Shown: piece after piece, positions 29,021 to 38,521 of the stretch | How the letters are laid out: each line of letters starts with the position of its first letter | How positions within the stretch are numbered: position 1 is the stretch's first letter | Assembly: GCA_030627285.1 (NCBI GenBank) | Contig: DAOUSJ010000007.1 | Coordinates: 1 to 41,570, forward strand | Direction of reading: 5' to 3' | From: Methylococcaceae bacterium | GTDB lineage: Bacteria > Pseudomonadota > Gammaproteobacteria > Methylococcales > Methylomonadaceae | DNA length: 41,570 nt | Notes under the pieces: generated by a model | What the model saw: only the letters and a program-made list of their open reading frames with translations | Told to the model about the DNA's origin: nothing | Databases searched by the model: none | Position numbers and translations under genes: made by a program

Positions 29021-31693
29021 ATGAATAAGAGTTTAAAATCGATTAATACCATCCAAGATGATATTGACGCGACAGAAACACAAGAATGGTTAGAGTCTTT
29101 ACAAGCGGTTTTAGAAACTGAAGGTCGTGAACGGGCGCATTTTTTAATCGAAAAATTGGTAGATTTAGCTAGAAAATCAGGTTCAGATATACCATTCAGT
29201 GCAAATACGGCCTATATAAATACTATTCCAGTTGAATTACAACCGCGTTTTCCTGGAAACACAACTATAGAACGTAAAATTCGTTCTTATATTCGCTGGA
29301 ATGCAATGGTTATGGTATTGAAAACCAATAAAAATACCAATGTAGGTGGACATATTGCAAGTTTTGCCTCAGTTGCAACTATGTATGATATTGGGCAAAA
29401 TCATTTTTGGCATGCTCCATCAAAAGAACACGGGGGAGATTTAATTTTCTTTCAAGGTCATTGCGCTCCTGGAAATTATGCCCGTGAATTTTTGTTAGGG
29501 CGTTTAAGTGAAGCCCAGATGGATAATTTTAGACAAGAAGTTGATGGTGGTGGTTTATCTTCTTATCCACATCCATGGTTAATGCCAGATTTTTGGCAAT
29601 TTCCTACTGTTTCCATGGGCTTGGGTCCCATAATGGCTATTTATCAAGCTCGTTTTATGCACTATATGCAAGACCGAGAATTTATTGAACTTAAACAACG
29701 TAAAGTATGGGCATTTTTAGGCGATGGTGAAACTGATGAACCTGAAACTTTAGGTGCAATTGGTATGGCTGGGCGAGAAAAATTAGATAATTTAATTTTT
29801 GTAGTTAATTGTAATTTACAACGCTTAGATGGCCCTGTGCGTGGAAATGGCAAAATTATTCAGGACTTAGAAGGTCAATTTCGCGGTGCTGGCTGGAATG
29901 TAATTAAAGTTATTTGGGGTAGACGTTGGGATGCATTATTAGCCAAAGATAAAGATGGAATTTTAGTTAAACGCATGATGGAATGTGTGGATGGCGAATA
30001 TCAAAATTTTAAATCTAAAGATGGTGCTTACGTTAGAAAACATTTTTTTAATACTCCAGAATTACAAAAATTAGTCGAAGATTTAAACGATAGAGATATT
30101 TGGGAATTAAATCGTGGCGGACATGATCCAATTAAAGTCTTTGCTGCTTATAAACAAGCTGTTACACACATAGGACAACCTAGTGTTATTTTAGCCAAAA
30201 CCATTAAAGGCTATGGCATGGGTGAATCTGGCGAAGCTAGAAATACTTCCCATCAACAAAAGAAAATGTCTTTAAATTCAATTCGTAGAGTAAGGGATAA
30301 ATATACCTTGCCAGTATTAGATGAGGATTTAAACAAATTACCGTATTTAAAATTTGCTGAAGATTCTAAAGAATTATTATACATGCAGGAACAACGGGCT
30401 AAGTTAGGAGGTGATTTACCTGCAAGAAAGCAAAAAACTGACGATTTAATTATTCCACCATTAGAAAAATTCAAACCCTTATTAGAACAAAGCCGTGCTG
30501 GACATGAAACTTCAACTACGATGGCTTTTGTTAAAATTTTAAATATTTTAGTTAAAGATAAAAATATTGGTCGTCGAATAGTGCCTATTGTGCCAGATGA
30601 ATCGCGTACTTTTGGTATTGAAGGCATGTTTAGACAGTTAGGTATTTGGTCACATGTAGGGCAACTTTATGTGCCGCAAGATGCTGAACAATTGATGTCT
30701 TATAAAGAAGATACACATGGTCAAGTTTTGCAAGAAGGTATTAATGAAGCCGGTGGTTTATGTGATTGGATAGCTGCTGGAACTGCTTATTCTACACATG
30801 GAGTCGCAATGATTCCGTTCTTTATTTACTATTCCATGTTTGGTTTTCAAAGGGTTGGCGATTTAATTTGGGCAGCTGGAGATCAACGTACTCGCGGATT
30901 TTTATTAGGTGGAACTGCTGGTAGAACTACTTTAAACGGTGAAGGTTTACAACACGAAGATGGACATAGTCATTTAATGTCTGCTACGGTGCCAAATTGC
31001 ATTTCTTATGATCCTACTTACGCTTATGAATTAGCGGTAATTGTGCAAAAAGGTTTACAAAGAATGTATGCTAACCAAGAAGATGTGTTTTATTACATCA
31101 CGGTTATGAATGAAAATTATGCACAACCAGCAATGCCAGCAGATAGTGCCGCTGATATTCTAAAAGGCATGTATTTATTTCAAGCAGCTAATTCAAAACC
31201 TCAATTACAATTATTGGGTTCAGGCACGATTTTTAATGAAGTGGTAGCAGCAGCAGTTTTATTACGTGAAGATTGGGATATTGAAGCTAATATTTGGAGT
31301 TGCCCAAGTTTTACTGAGCTAGCACGTGATGGTCAAACCTGTGAACGTTGGAATCGCTTACATCCAACTGCAACTGCAAAAAAAGCACATGTAGATAAAT
31401 GTTTAAATGCACTTTCAGCACCTGTAATTGCTGCTAGTGATTATGTGCGTGCATTTCCTGAACAAATTAGAGCTTATATTGATGCCCCATATACAGTATT
31501 AGGAACTGATGGTTTTGGTCGCTCAGATACTAGAGAAAATTTACGCAGATTTTTTGAAGTAAATCGACAACATATTGTAATTGCAGCTTTAAAAAGTTTG
31601 GCTGACATCGGAGAGCTTGAAGCGGATAAGGTTGAAGCAGCAATTAAAAAATATGCAGTGAATGCGGATATAATTGCCCCTTGGTTAATTTAG
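29021..31693 (+). CDS. aceE: Pyruvate dehydrogenase E1 component (homodimeric type)
   Basis: NTNVGGHIASFASVATMYDIGQNHFWHAP, FQGHCAPGNYAREFLLGRL, AFLGDGETDEPE, NLQRLDGPVRGNGKIIQDLE, HEDGHSHL, VLGTDGFGRSDTRENLRRFFEV. Confidence 0.97.
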   Translation: MNKSLKSINTIQDDIDATETQEWLESLQAVLETEGRERAHFLIEKLVDLARKSGSDIPFSANTAYINTIPVELQPRFPGNTTIERKIRSYIRWNAMVMVLKTNKNTNVGGHIASFASVATMYDIGQNHFWHAPSKEHGGDLIFFQGHCAPGNYAREFLLGRLSEAQMDNFRQEVDGGGLSSYPHPWLMPDFWQFPTVSMGLGPIMAIYQARFMHYMQDREFIELKQRKVWAFLGDGETDEPETLGAIGMAGREKLDNLIFVVNCNLQRLDGPVRGNGKIIQDLEGQFRGAGWNVIKVIWGRRWDALLAKDKDGILVKRMMECVDGEYQNFKSKDGAYVRKHFFNTPELQKLVEDLNDRDIWELNRGGHDPIKVFAAYKQAVTHIGQPSVILAKTIKGYGMGESGEARNTSHQQKKMSLNSIRRVRDKYTLPVLDEDLNKLPYLKFAEDSKELLYMQEQRAKLGGDLPARKQKTDDLIIPPLEKFKPLLEQSRAGHETSTTMAFVKILNILVKDKNIGRRIVPIVPDESRTFGIEGMFRQLGIWSHVGQLYVPQDAEQLMSYKEDTHGQVLQEGINEAGGLCDWIAAGTAYSTHGVAMIPFFIYYSMFGFQRVGDLIWAAGDQRTRGFLLGGTAGRTTLNGEGLQHEDGHSHLMSATVPNCISYDPTYAYELAVIVQKGLQRMYANQEDVFYYITVMNENYAQPAMPADSAADILKGMYLFQAANSKPQLQLLGSGTIFNEVVAAAVLLREDWDIEANIWSCPSFTELARDGQTCERWNRLHPTATAKKAHVDKCLNALSAPVIAASDYVRAFPEQIRAYIDAPYTVLGTDGFGRSDTRENLRRFFEVNRQHIVIAALKSLADIGELEADKVEAAIKKYAVNADIIAPWLI

Positions 31694-31705
31694 GAACATA
31701 CAAGC

Positions 31706-32992
31706 ATGAGTTTAATTGAATTGAAAATCCCTGATGTGGGTACTGATACTGAAGTAGAAGTGATTGAGGTATTAATTCAAATTGGGGATGTGGTCGAACT
31801 TGAACAAACTTTATTGGTTTTGGAAACTGATAAAGCCAGTATTGAATTGCCTGCTACTGCCGCCGGAAAAATTGAAAACATTAAAGTTAAAGTTGGAGAT
31901 AAAGTATCTGAAGGTGTGATAGTTGCGACACTATTATCTCAAACAAATACAGAACCAACTCCTGATATTCCAGCAGCTGTAGAGCCTGAAGAACAAATTG
32001 AAATACCAGCAGAGCCTAATCCTGAAGTAAAACCAGCAGTAGAAATTGCTCCTGAAATTATTTTAGAACCTAGCAATTCTGGGTCTGTAGTACATGCCAG
32101 CCCAGGAGTACGATATTTTGCTCGCGAATTAGGCGTAAATATTGCCCAAATAACATTAGGTTCTGGACGTAAAGGGCGGATTATTAAAGATGATGTTAAA
32201 GCTTTTATTAAATCTGAATTAACTAAAAAATCTAGTGAGACTAATTCTGGCACAGGTATTCCTGCAATTCCAGCGGTAGATTTTTCCAAATTTGGTGAAA
32301 TTAAATCTGAACCATTAAATAAAATTAAACGCTTAACAGGTAAAAATTTAACTTGTAATTGGTTGAATATGCCTATGGTTACGCAGCATGAAGAAGCTGA
32401 TATTACTGAGATGGAGGTATTTAGAAAATCTTATAATGCCGAACAAGGTGCTAATAAAGAATTAAAAATCACGCCTTTAGTTTTTATTATTAAAGCTTTA
32501 TTAGCTGCAATGAAAGATTATCCACAATTTAATAGTTCATTAGCTGCTGATGGCAATAATTTAATTTATAAACAATATTTTAATATTGGTATTGCGGTGG
32601 ATACTCCAAATGGTTTGGTAGTTCCAGTAATTAAAAATGCAGATCAAAAAAGTTTACTCGAATTAAATAACAGCATGCGAGTATTAAGTGAAAAAGCTAG
32701 GAAAGGTAAATTAATGCCAACTGATATGCAAGGTGGATGCTTAACAATTTCTAGTTTAGGTGGCATTGGTGGCACAGCTTTTACTCCAATCGTAAATGCG
32801 CCAGAAGTAGCAATTTTAGGTGTAACCCGTGCCAGTATGAAACCAATTTGGAATGGCTCAGAATTCATTCCAAAATTAATGTTACCACTAGATTTAACTT
32901 ACGATCATAGAGTAATAGATGGTGCAGATGGCGTGCGGTTTGTAGTTGCAATTGCCAAATATTTAGCTGATATTAGACGCTTATTGTTATAA
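31706..32992 (+). CDS. aceF: Pyruvate dehydrogenase E2 (dihydrolipoamide acetyltransferase), single lipoyl domain
   Basis: Lipoyl motif VLETDKASIELPATAAGKI once, E3-binding domain SPGVRYFARELGVNIAQITLGSGRKGRIIKDDVKAFI, catalytic LPLDLTYDHRVIDGADGVRFV. Confidence 0.95.
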   Translation: MSLIELKIPDVGTDTEVEVIEVLIQIGDVVELEQTLLVLETDKASIELPATAAGKIENIKVKVGDKVSEGVIVATLLSQTNTEPTPDIPAAVEPEEQIEIPAEPNPEVKPAVEIAPEIILEPSNSGSVVHASPGVRYFARELGVNIAQITLGSGRKGRIIKDDVKAFIKSELTKKSSETNSGTGIPAIPAVDFSKFGEIKSEPLNKIKRLTGKNLTCNWLNMPMVTQHEEADITEMEVFRKSYNAEQGANKELKITPLVFIIKALLAAMKDYPQFNSSLAADGNNLIYKQYFNIGIAVDTPNGLVVPVIKNADQKSLLELNNSMRVLSEKARKGKLMPTDMQGGCLTISSLGGIGGTAFTPIVNAPEVAILGVTRASMKPIWNGSEFIPKLMLPLDLTYDHRVIDGADGVRFVVAIAKYLADIRRLLL

Positions 32993-33040
32993 TTTGCACT
33001 AGCTAAAATTTAATTTAATCTGATTAAGTTACCTGAATAA

Positions 33041-33070
33041 GTCTGTAAAAGCGTAAAAATTTTTACAGGC
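33041..33070 (+). terminator. Terminator downstream of aceF
   Basis: GTCTGTAAAA / TTTTACAGGC stem (one G-T wobble), 10-nt loop, T-rich region just downstream. Confidence 0.6.
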
Positions 33071-33076
33071 TTATCT

Positions 33077-33406
33077 TCATTTTTTTATTACCTTAGTTAC
33101 AACTTTTTTTGGAACAATCACATCAATTAACAAAATATTATCTTTATTATTTTCAATAGTTTTTTCGCCAATTCCAGAAACTTCCATTAATGATGCTACA
33201 GTTTTAAAATCTCCATTAACAGTACGATATTCAATAATGGCTTGAGCTTTTTTCACACCAATACCATTCAAAGATTCCGCAATAATTTCAGCATCAGCAG
33301 TATTAATATTAACTGGTTCTGCTAATACTTGCGCTGAAAGAAAAACAAATACTAGAAATAAAACTTTTTTCATGTGAAAATCTCTATGCATTAAAAAGAA
33401 TCCCAC
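33077..33406 (-). CDS. ComEA-like helix-hairpin-helix DNA-binding protein
   Basis: Signal peptide then VNINTADAEIIAESLNGIGVKKAQAIIEYRTVNGDFKTVASLMEVSGIGEKTIENNKDNI. Start may be the internal Met of MHRDFHMKKVLFL. Confidence 0.9.
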   Translation of the reverse strand: MGFFLMHRDFHMKKVLFLVFVFLSAQVLAEPVNINTADAEIIAESLNGIGVKKAQAIIEYRTVNGDFKTVASLMEVSGIGEKTIENNKDNILLIDVIVPKKVVTKVIKK

Positions 33407-33611
33407 AGTTTATCTAACTCTGTTAATCTGTCAAGTATTTATCTAGTAATAATTGTTTTTAAAGTCTCGATCAAGCAAATTTTTCTGTTACATATTTACT
33501 TCTAGATACTCCATGTGTCTAAACACATAAACATTATTTATCTAGGTATTAAACTACAACACAATTATTGAATTAGATTTATCTAAAGAATACACCTTAC
33601 TCATTGACAGC

Positions 33612-34206
33612 ATGAGTCAGCAACTTAGTGAAGATAAGATTGCAACAGGAATTTCTTTAGGAAATCAAGCCCCTGATTTTTGTTTGAAAAATTATAATGG
33701 CGATGATATTTATTTAAATAAAGTATTACATGTTGTCTTATCTTTTTATCGAGGCGATTGGTGTCCTGTTTGTCAAATTGAAAGCGCAACAAGATAATAT
33801 TAATGGTTCATGGAATTTACCCGTGCCTGCTACATTTGTATTGGATCAACAAGGAATAATATGTGGGCGACATGTTTCATCTGACTTTTTAACTAGAATT
33901 GAACCTATTGAAATTATTGGAACTTTGGAAAGATTATTGGGTAAAGATCAGGCACTTGCTTCTTATTTACACAGTAAAAATGAAATTTTACGGAGTACAT
34001 TAAAAGAATTAACTCGAACGCAAGAACAGTTATTACGTAAAGAAAAGAAGGCTGTTATTGGAGATTTAACTGCAGGTTTGGTACATGAAATTAAAAATCT
34101 GTTAAACCCTATTAGCTTTTTTGATCTAATGGTAGATGATTTTTCAAGAATCAACGAATTAAATTACAAGTATATCTTCAAATGTTACCAACGTATTTGC
34201 AACTAA
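33612..34206 (+). pseudogene. Degraded peroxiredoxin (AhpC/TSA)-histidine kinase fusion
   Basis: Frame 1 (33612-33797): LGNQAPDFCLKNYNGDDIYL...VVLSFYRGDWCPVCQIE then stop. Frame 2 (to 34206): NGSWNLPVPATFVLDQQGIICGRHVSSDFLTRIEPIEIIGTL + coiled coil + H-box LTAGLVHEIKNLLNPI, then stop before any ATPase domain. Confidence 0.8.
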
Positions 34207-34275
34207 AAAATATTAACCTATAAATTTATTATCTGTTATGGGATAGCTTATCCCGAACTCAGGTTAATTAAAGTG

Positions 34276-34938
34276 TTAAACCCTTATCCCAATATTCTGC
34301 TTATCCATAACAACCTTAAACATCATCCCTAAAATATCGTTTTTAAAAGCCTTATTTTCCTCAAATTCCTTATATAAATCCGTGTAATCAAAGACTAAAC
34401 CTTGTATTTTATCTTCCATCATTTTATCAAAGGTAATTTTAGAATTTTGTACATCTGAAAACTTTGTTGCCCTGATATATTCTTCATTTATCGCAATTTT
34501 ACTGGTTAAGTCTTCAAATAATATCTTGGTAACAAGGTCATTTTTACCAAACTCAGTTTCGCCCCATTTTTTATTAAATTCAGCGATAATTTCTTGCAAA
34601 AATTCTTTTTCAGGTTCGGCTTTAGAACCTCTCATCTGCGGAGTAATGGGGTCTATTTCTGTAACTCCATTATCTAGGATAATATCTTGATTTAAAGCCT
34701 GTCTGTGTTGGGTATAGCTATCTAAATCAATGCTATCAAGTAAGCCCTCTATACTTTCATTGTTGACTTTTAGTTTTAATTTAGGAATTAGGAATTTTAA
34801 GAACCAATACAATTCTTCCCAATATTTTTTATTAAATGGAATAATCAAAGCTAAAAAAGCATAGGTTTTTACAAATGAACTAGCTTTAACTTTAAAGCCC
34901 ACTTGCTCATCAGTTTCTAGCTCATTAAAAAGAGCCAC
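34276..34938 (-). CDS. hsdR: Type I restriction enzyme HsdR, C-terminal fragment (frameshifted from 34917-37220)
   Basis: ALFNELETDEQVGFKVKASSFVKTYAFLALIIPF continues the HsdR reading after a 1-nt shift; called start is an internal GTG. Confidence 0.88.
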   Translation of the reverse strand: MALFNELETDEQVGFKVKASSFVKTYAFLALIIPFNKKYWEELYWFLKFLIPKLKLKVNNESIEGLLDSIDLDSYTQHRQALNQDIILDNGVTEIDPITPQMRGSKAEPEKEFLQEIIAEFNKKWGETEFGKNDLVTKILFEDLTSKIAINEEYIRATKFSDVQNSKITFDKMMEDKIQGLVFDYTDLYKEFEENKAFKNDILGMMFKVVMDKQNIGIRV

Positions 34939-37220
34939 ATGACTATCAATATTTTTTCTAGTTCTTCCCTATCTTTCTTTGCAAAATAATTTGCGGTGAA
35001 ATCTTGAGCTTCTTGCTTTTCGTAAACTTGAAAATCTGCCAATGCCTCTTCTAAGTCATTTAATTTATTTGGGTCGGTATCTTCGCTTAATAAAATACAT
35101 TCATAATAAGGGTCAAAAGCTTCTTTTATCTCTTTGGTCGTATTCACAAAATCTAAAACAAAAGTATCACTTTTATAGGGTTTATAAGCTCTATTTAGTC
35201 TTGATAAAGTTTGCACCGCTTGAACACCCTTTAAAGGTTTATCAACATACATTGAGTGCAATAATGGCTCATCAAACCCCGTTTGAAATTTTTCTGCCAC
35301 GATTAAAAAACGGTATTCTGTTTCTTTGAGTTTTTCAGGAATTTTACCGCTATCAAAACCGTTTATTCCTGTTTCGGTGTAACCATCCCCTTTAAATTCT
35401 TTTTTCCCTGAAAAGGCGATAATGGATTTATAAGGCGAATGAATTTTTTTTAAATATTCATCAAAAGCTTGCTTGTACTTAATTGCATTAATAATGCTAC
35501 TGGTAACCACCATTGCTTTAGCTTTGCCGTTTATGTCTTTAGTTTTGGTCATAAAATCATCCACCATCACCGCCGTTTTTTTAGCAATAGTGAATTCATG
35601 TCCCTCAACATAAGCTTTAATTTTTTTCTTAGCTTTTGAGGTATCAAAAACAGGGTTATTTTCTGCTGTTTGTAATAATTTATAATAACTTTTATAGGTG
35701 GTGTAATTTTTCAAAACATCTAAAATAAATTCTTCTTGAATGGCTTGTTTCATAGAATATAAATGAAATGGCTCTCTTTTTCCCTCACTAGTTTTAGTCC
35801 CAAACAGCTCTAAAGTTTTATTTTTAGGGGTCGCAGTAAAAGCAAAATAACTAATATTTTTAGGTAACTTTTTAGACTCCATCGCCTTAATGACCTCATC
35901 TTCGCTATCAAATTCACTTGATAAGGTCGTATTCATTTTTCCTGCTGTCTCCCCTGTTTGGCTAGAATGAGCTTCATCAATAATAATGGCAAAACGACTG
36001 CCTTTTAATTCGGCTATTTCCTCCACTACAAAGGGAAATTTTTGAATAGTAGTAATAATAATTTTTTTACCATTTTCCAAAGCACTTTTTAACTGCTGGC
36101 TACCTTGTGTAATTGCTTCAACTACATTATTAACTTGAGCAAATTGCTTAATGTTATCCCTTATTTGTTTATCTAAAACCCTACGGTCTGTAACAACAAT
36201 AACGGAATTAAAGATCACTTTATCATCGCTAGAATGTAGTTCTACCAATTGATGAGCAAGCCAAGTTAAAGAGTTACTTTTCCCTGAACCTGCGGAATGC
36301 TGAATTAAATATTTTTGCCCTGTACCGTTTGCTTTAGCATGGGCGAGTATTTTTATAACTGCATTCAATTGATGGTATCTAGGAAAAATAAGCTTTTTTT
36401 CTTTTTTTAAGAATTGAGCATAATTTTCTATGATGTTACTCAATGAAGTTTTAGTTAAAATCGACTTCCACAAGTAATCCGTTTTAATCCCATCAGGATT
36501 TAAAGGGTTGCCTTTGCCGTTAGCGTGTCCCTTATTAAACGGTAAAAAAACGGTTTTCTGTCCGTTTAAATAGGTCGTCATATAAACTTCGTTAGTATCA
36601 ACCGCAAAATGTACTAAACAGCGAGCAAGTTGAAAGAGCGGCTCTTTAGGGTCACGGTCTTTTTTATACTGTTTTTTAGCCTCTTCAACGGTTTGATTAG
36701 TCCAGTGGTTTTTTAACTCAAAAGTGATAAGCGGTAAACCGTTTATAAAAATCACCATATCTAAGGAATTGCGGTTTTTATCGCTGTAATAGAGTTGTCT
36801 TGTGACTGAGTAACGATTTTGTTGATAACGGCTGATACTTTGCGGATTTTTATCTGAGGTGGGTTGTTTATAGAGTAATTGAAATTTTAACTCTTGGTCA
36901 CTAATGCCTTTTCTTAGTAGCTCTACAATGCCCTTTTGTTGAATTTGTTGATAAATTCGTTTACAAAGTAACTCTTTGTAATTTTCGCCTCGTTTCTTTT
37001 TATATTCGGCTAAAGTGTCGGCTTGGGTTTCTTCTAAGAAGTTGAAAAGTTGCAAAGTATCAAGGCAATAATCTTTATTGTAGTCTTGTGACTCACCTTG
37101 AAAGTAGCCTGATTCTTGTATTAAGCTTTTTTCGATTAAAGCTTCAAAGCTTTCTTCATTGGTTTTTGTTGGCATAGTGATTTTTGTAGGTGCAGATTTA
37201 TCTGCATTTTTAATAACCAA
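34917..37220 (-). CDS. hsdR: Type I restriction enzyme HsdR, N-terminal nuclease/helicase portion (frameshifted; likely start at 37175)
   Basis: Nuclease region NGLPLITFELKNHW; IQHSAGSGKSNSLTWLA (Walker A), IIDEAHSSQTGE, FAFTATPKNKTLELFG, VAEKFQTGFDEPLLHSMYVDKPL, VQTLSRLNRAY. Confidence 0.93.
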   Translation of the reverse strand: MVIKNADKSAPTKITMPTKTNEESFEALIEKSLIQESGYFQGESQDYNKDYCLDTLQLFNFLEETQADTLAEYKKKRGENYKELLCKRIYQQIQQKGIVELLRKGISDQELKFQLLYKQPTSDKNPQSISRYQQNRYSVTRQLYYSDKNRNSLDMVIFINGLPLITFELKNHWTNQTVEEAKKQYKKDRDPKEPLFQLARCLVHFAVDTNEVYMTTYLNGQKTVFLPFNKGHANGKGNPLNPDGIKTDYLWKSILTKTSLSNIIENYAQFLKKEKKLIFPRYHQLNAVIKILAHAKANGTGQKYLIQHSAGSGKSNSLTWLAHQLVELHSSDDKVIFNSVIVVTDRRVLDKQIRDNIKQFAQVNNVVEAITQGSQQLKSALENGKKIIITTIQKFPFVVEEIAELKGSRFAIIIDEAHSSQTGETAGKMNTTLSSEFDSEDEVIKAMESKKLPKNISYFAFTATPKNKTLELFGTKTSEGKREPFHLYSMKQAIQEEFILDVLKNYTTYKSYYKLLQTAENNPVFDTSKAKKKIKAYVEGHEFTIAKKTAVMVDDFMTKTKDINGKAKAMVVTSSIINAIKYKQAFDEYLKKIHSPYKSIIAFSGKKEFKGDGYTETGINGFDSGKIPEKLKETEYRFLIVAEKFQTGFDEPLLHSMYVDKPLKGVQAVQTLSRLNRAYKPYKSDTFVLDFVNTTKEIKEAFDPYYECILLSEDTDPNKLNDLEEALADFQVYEKQEAQDFTANYFAKKDREELEKILIVMWLFLMS

Positions 37221-37256
37221 AAAATATCATTCGGATGCAGATAAATCTGCACCTAC
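37186..37256. repeat. Nested palindromic inverted-repeat element (MITE/REP-like) between hsdS and hsdR
   Basis: GTAGGTGCAGATTTATCTGCAT (37186-37207) and its perfect reverse complement ATGCAGATAAATCTGCACCTAC (37235-37256), 27-nt spacer; each arm is itself palindromic (TGCAGAT-TT-ATCTGCA). Confidence 0.85.
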
Positions 37257-38512
37257 GGTATTTTTATCTTTCCTGTCACGGCATCATAACACAGACGTTC
37301 TTTGTACTCGTTTATCAGGTCTATTTCTTGTTGATATTTGGCTTTTAATTCGTCTATCTGTTGACTTTTTTCTTCGATGTAATTGACGATTTGTTTTTGT
37401 TCATTAAGCGGTGGAATTGAAACTAATATATTTCCTATAAAATTCCAATTAGCTCTTGGCATTTTTGAACCATAAGTAGAGCTATCAATTAAACTTATAA
37501 ACTTACTTGTTAGAAATAAATTTAATAAAAAATATTTATTGAATAACTTAGCTTTAAAAACTAATAACTCACTTGTACAAATTCCTGAAAAATCAGCAAT
37601 AAAAGCCTTTGCTAAATAAGGTCTTAATTTAGAAAATAAAACATTCCCTTTTTTAAAGTTTTTGCTTACTCCTTCAACTTCTATATTAATATCTAAATTT
37701 ATAATTTTACCTGTCCAACTTTCTATATTTTCTAAGCCTATATATTTTCTATTATTTATAGTCTTTTGATTATTTACTAAGTCTACACAAAATTTTAACT
37801 TCCTAATCTCCCAATATTCAGGAATATCGCCTATCCACTCAACTCCTGAATTTTTATAATTCACATCAGGGTTAATCCCTTTTGTCACCGCCTGAGTAAT
37901 TAGGGTTTTCTTTTCCTCTTCCAGTAATTCAATAAGCCTTTGTTTATTTTTTATAAACTGCTCTATTTTTTGGCTTTTATCATCAAGGAAAGAAGCTATT
38001 TTTTGTTGTTCCTGAAGTGGTACAAATGGTATAAAAAAATCTTTTAATCTGCTTTGGTTTAAAATTGGTAATGTAATTACAATAGCTAAATTGTTTAATA
38101 CATCTGGAAAAATACTAATATAATAAAAAACAAATTTATAATCACAAACTCTAAAATCACCAATCACGTTTATTTGTTGATTACAACAAAATTTATTCAA
38201 TGAGTAAGATACCTTCCCTAAAGTTCCACCTATAGAAACTAATAAGACACTATTTTCATTAAACAACTTACATTCTCTAAGATTAATAGCTAAATTAGAT
38301 ATTTTCCTGTTTGAGGATTTTAGATTCTTTACCTTTAAATCAGAAGGTGTAAACCAATTAATTTCTTCTTTATAAAATTTAGGGTTACTAGATTTTGGAG
38401 TAGTACCTGTATATATTTTTGCAATATATTTAAGCCTTCTAACTTCCCAATTCTCAGGAATATCCCCTATCCATTCAACCCCTGAATTTTTATATTTCTC
38501 GTATGTTTTCAT
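37253..38512 (-). CDS. hsdS: Type I restriction-modification specificity subunit HsdS
   Basis: Two TRDs each preceded by YKNSGVEWIGDIPE.WE.R.LK, and conserved helices (PLQEQQKIASFLDDKSQKIEQFI; PLNEQKQIVNYIEEKSQQIDELKAKYQ). Confidence 0.94.
   Translation of the reverse strand: MKTYEKYKNSGVEWIGDIPENWEVRRLKYIAKIYTGTTPKSSNPKFYKEEINWFTPSDLKVKNLKSSNRKISNLAINLRECKLFNENSVLLVSIGGTLGKVSYSLNKFCCNQQINVIGDFRVCDYKFVFYYISIFPDVLNNLAIVITLPILNQSRLKDFFIPFVPLQEQQKIASFLDDKSQKIEQFIKNKQRLIELLEEEKKTLITQAVTKGINPDVNYKNSGVEWIGDIPEYWEIRKLKFCVDLVNNQKTINNRKYIGLENIESWTGKIINLDINIEVEGVSKNFKKGNVLFSKLRPYLAKAFIADFSGICTSELLVFKAKLFNKYFLLNLFLTSKFISLIDSSTYGSKMPRANWNFIGNILVSIPPLNEQKQIVNYIEEKSQQIDELKAKYQQEIDLINEYKERLCYDAVTGKIKIP
37805..37858 (-). 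repeat. HsdS internal direct repeat copy 2 (pairs with 38441-38494)
   Basis: 54-nt stretches, few mismatches, both encoding YKNSGVEWIGDIPE(N/Y)WE(V/I)R. Confidence 0.8.
38441..38494 (-). repeat. HsdS internal direct repeat copy 1 (pairs with 37805-37858)
   Basis: See paired copy. Confidence 0.8.
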
Positions 38513-38521
38513 AAACTGTCC

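Noticed and set aside
34917-37220. Two-gene anti-phage helicase/nuclease system at 34.3-37.2 kb
   Set aside because: The two ORFs are one HsdR gene separated by a single-base poly-A indel, adjacent to hsdS and hsdM.
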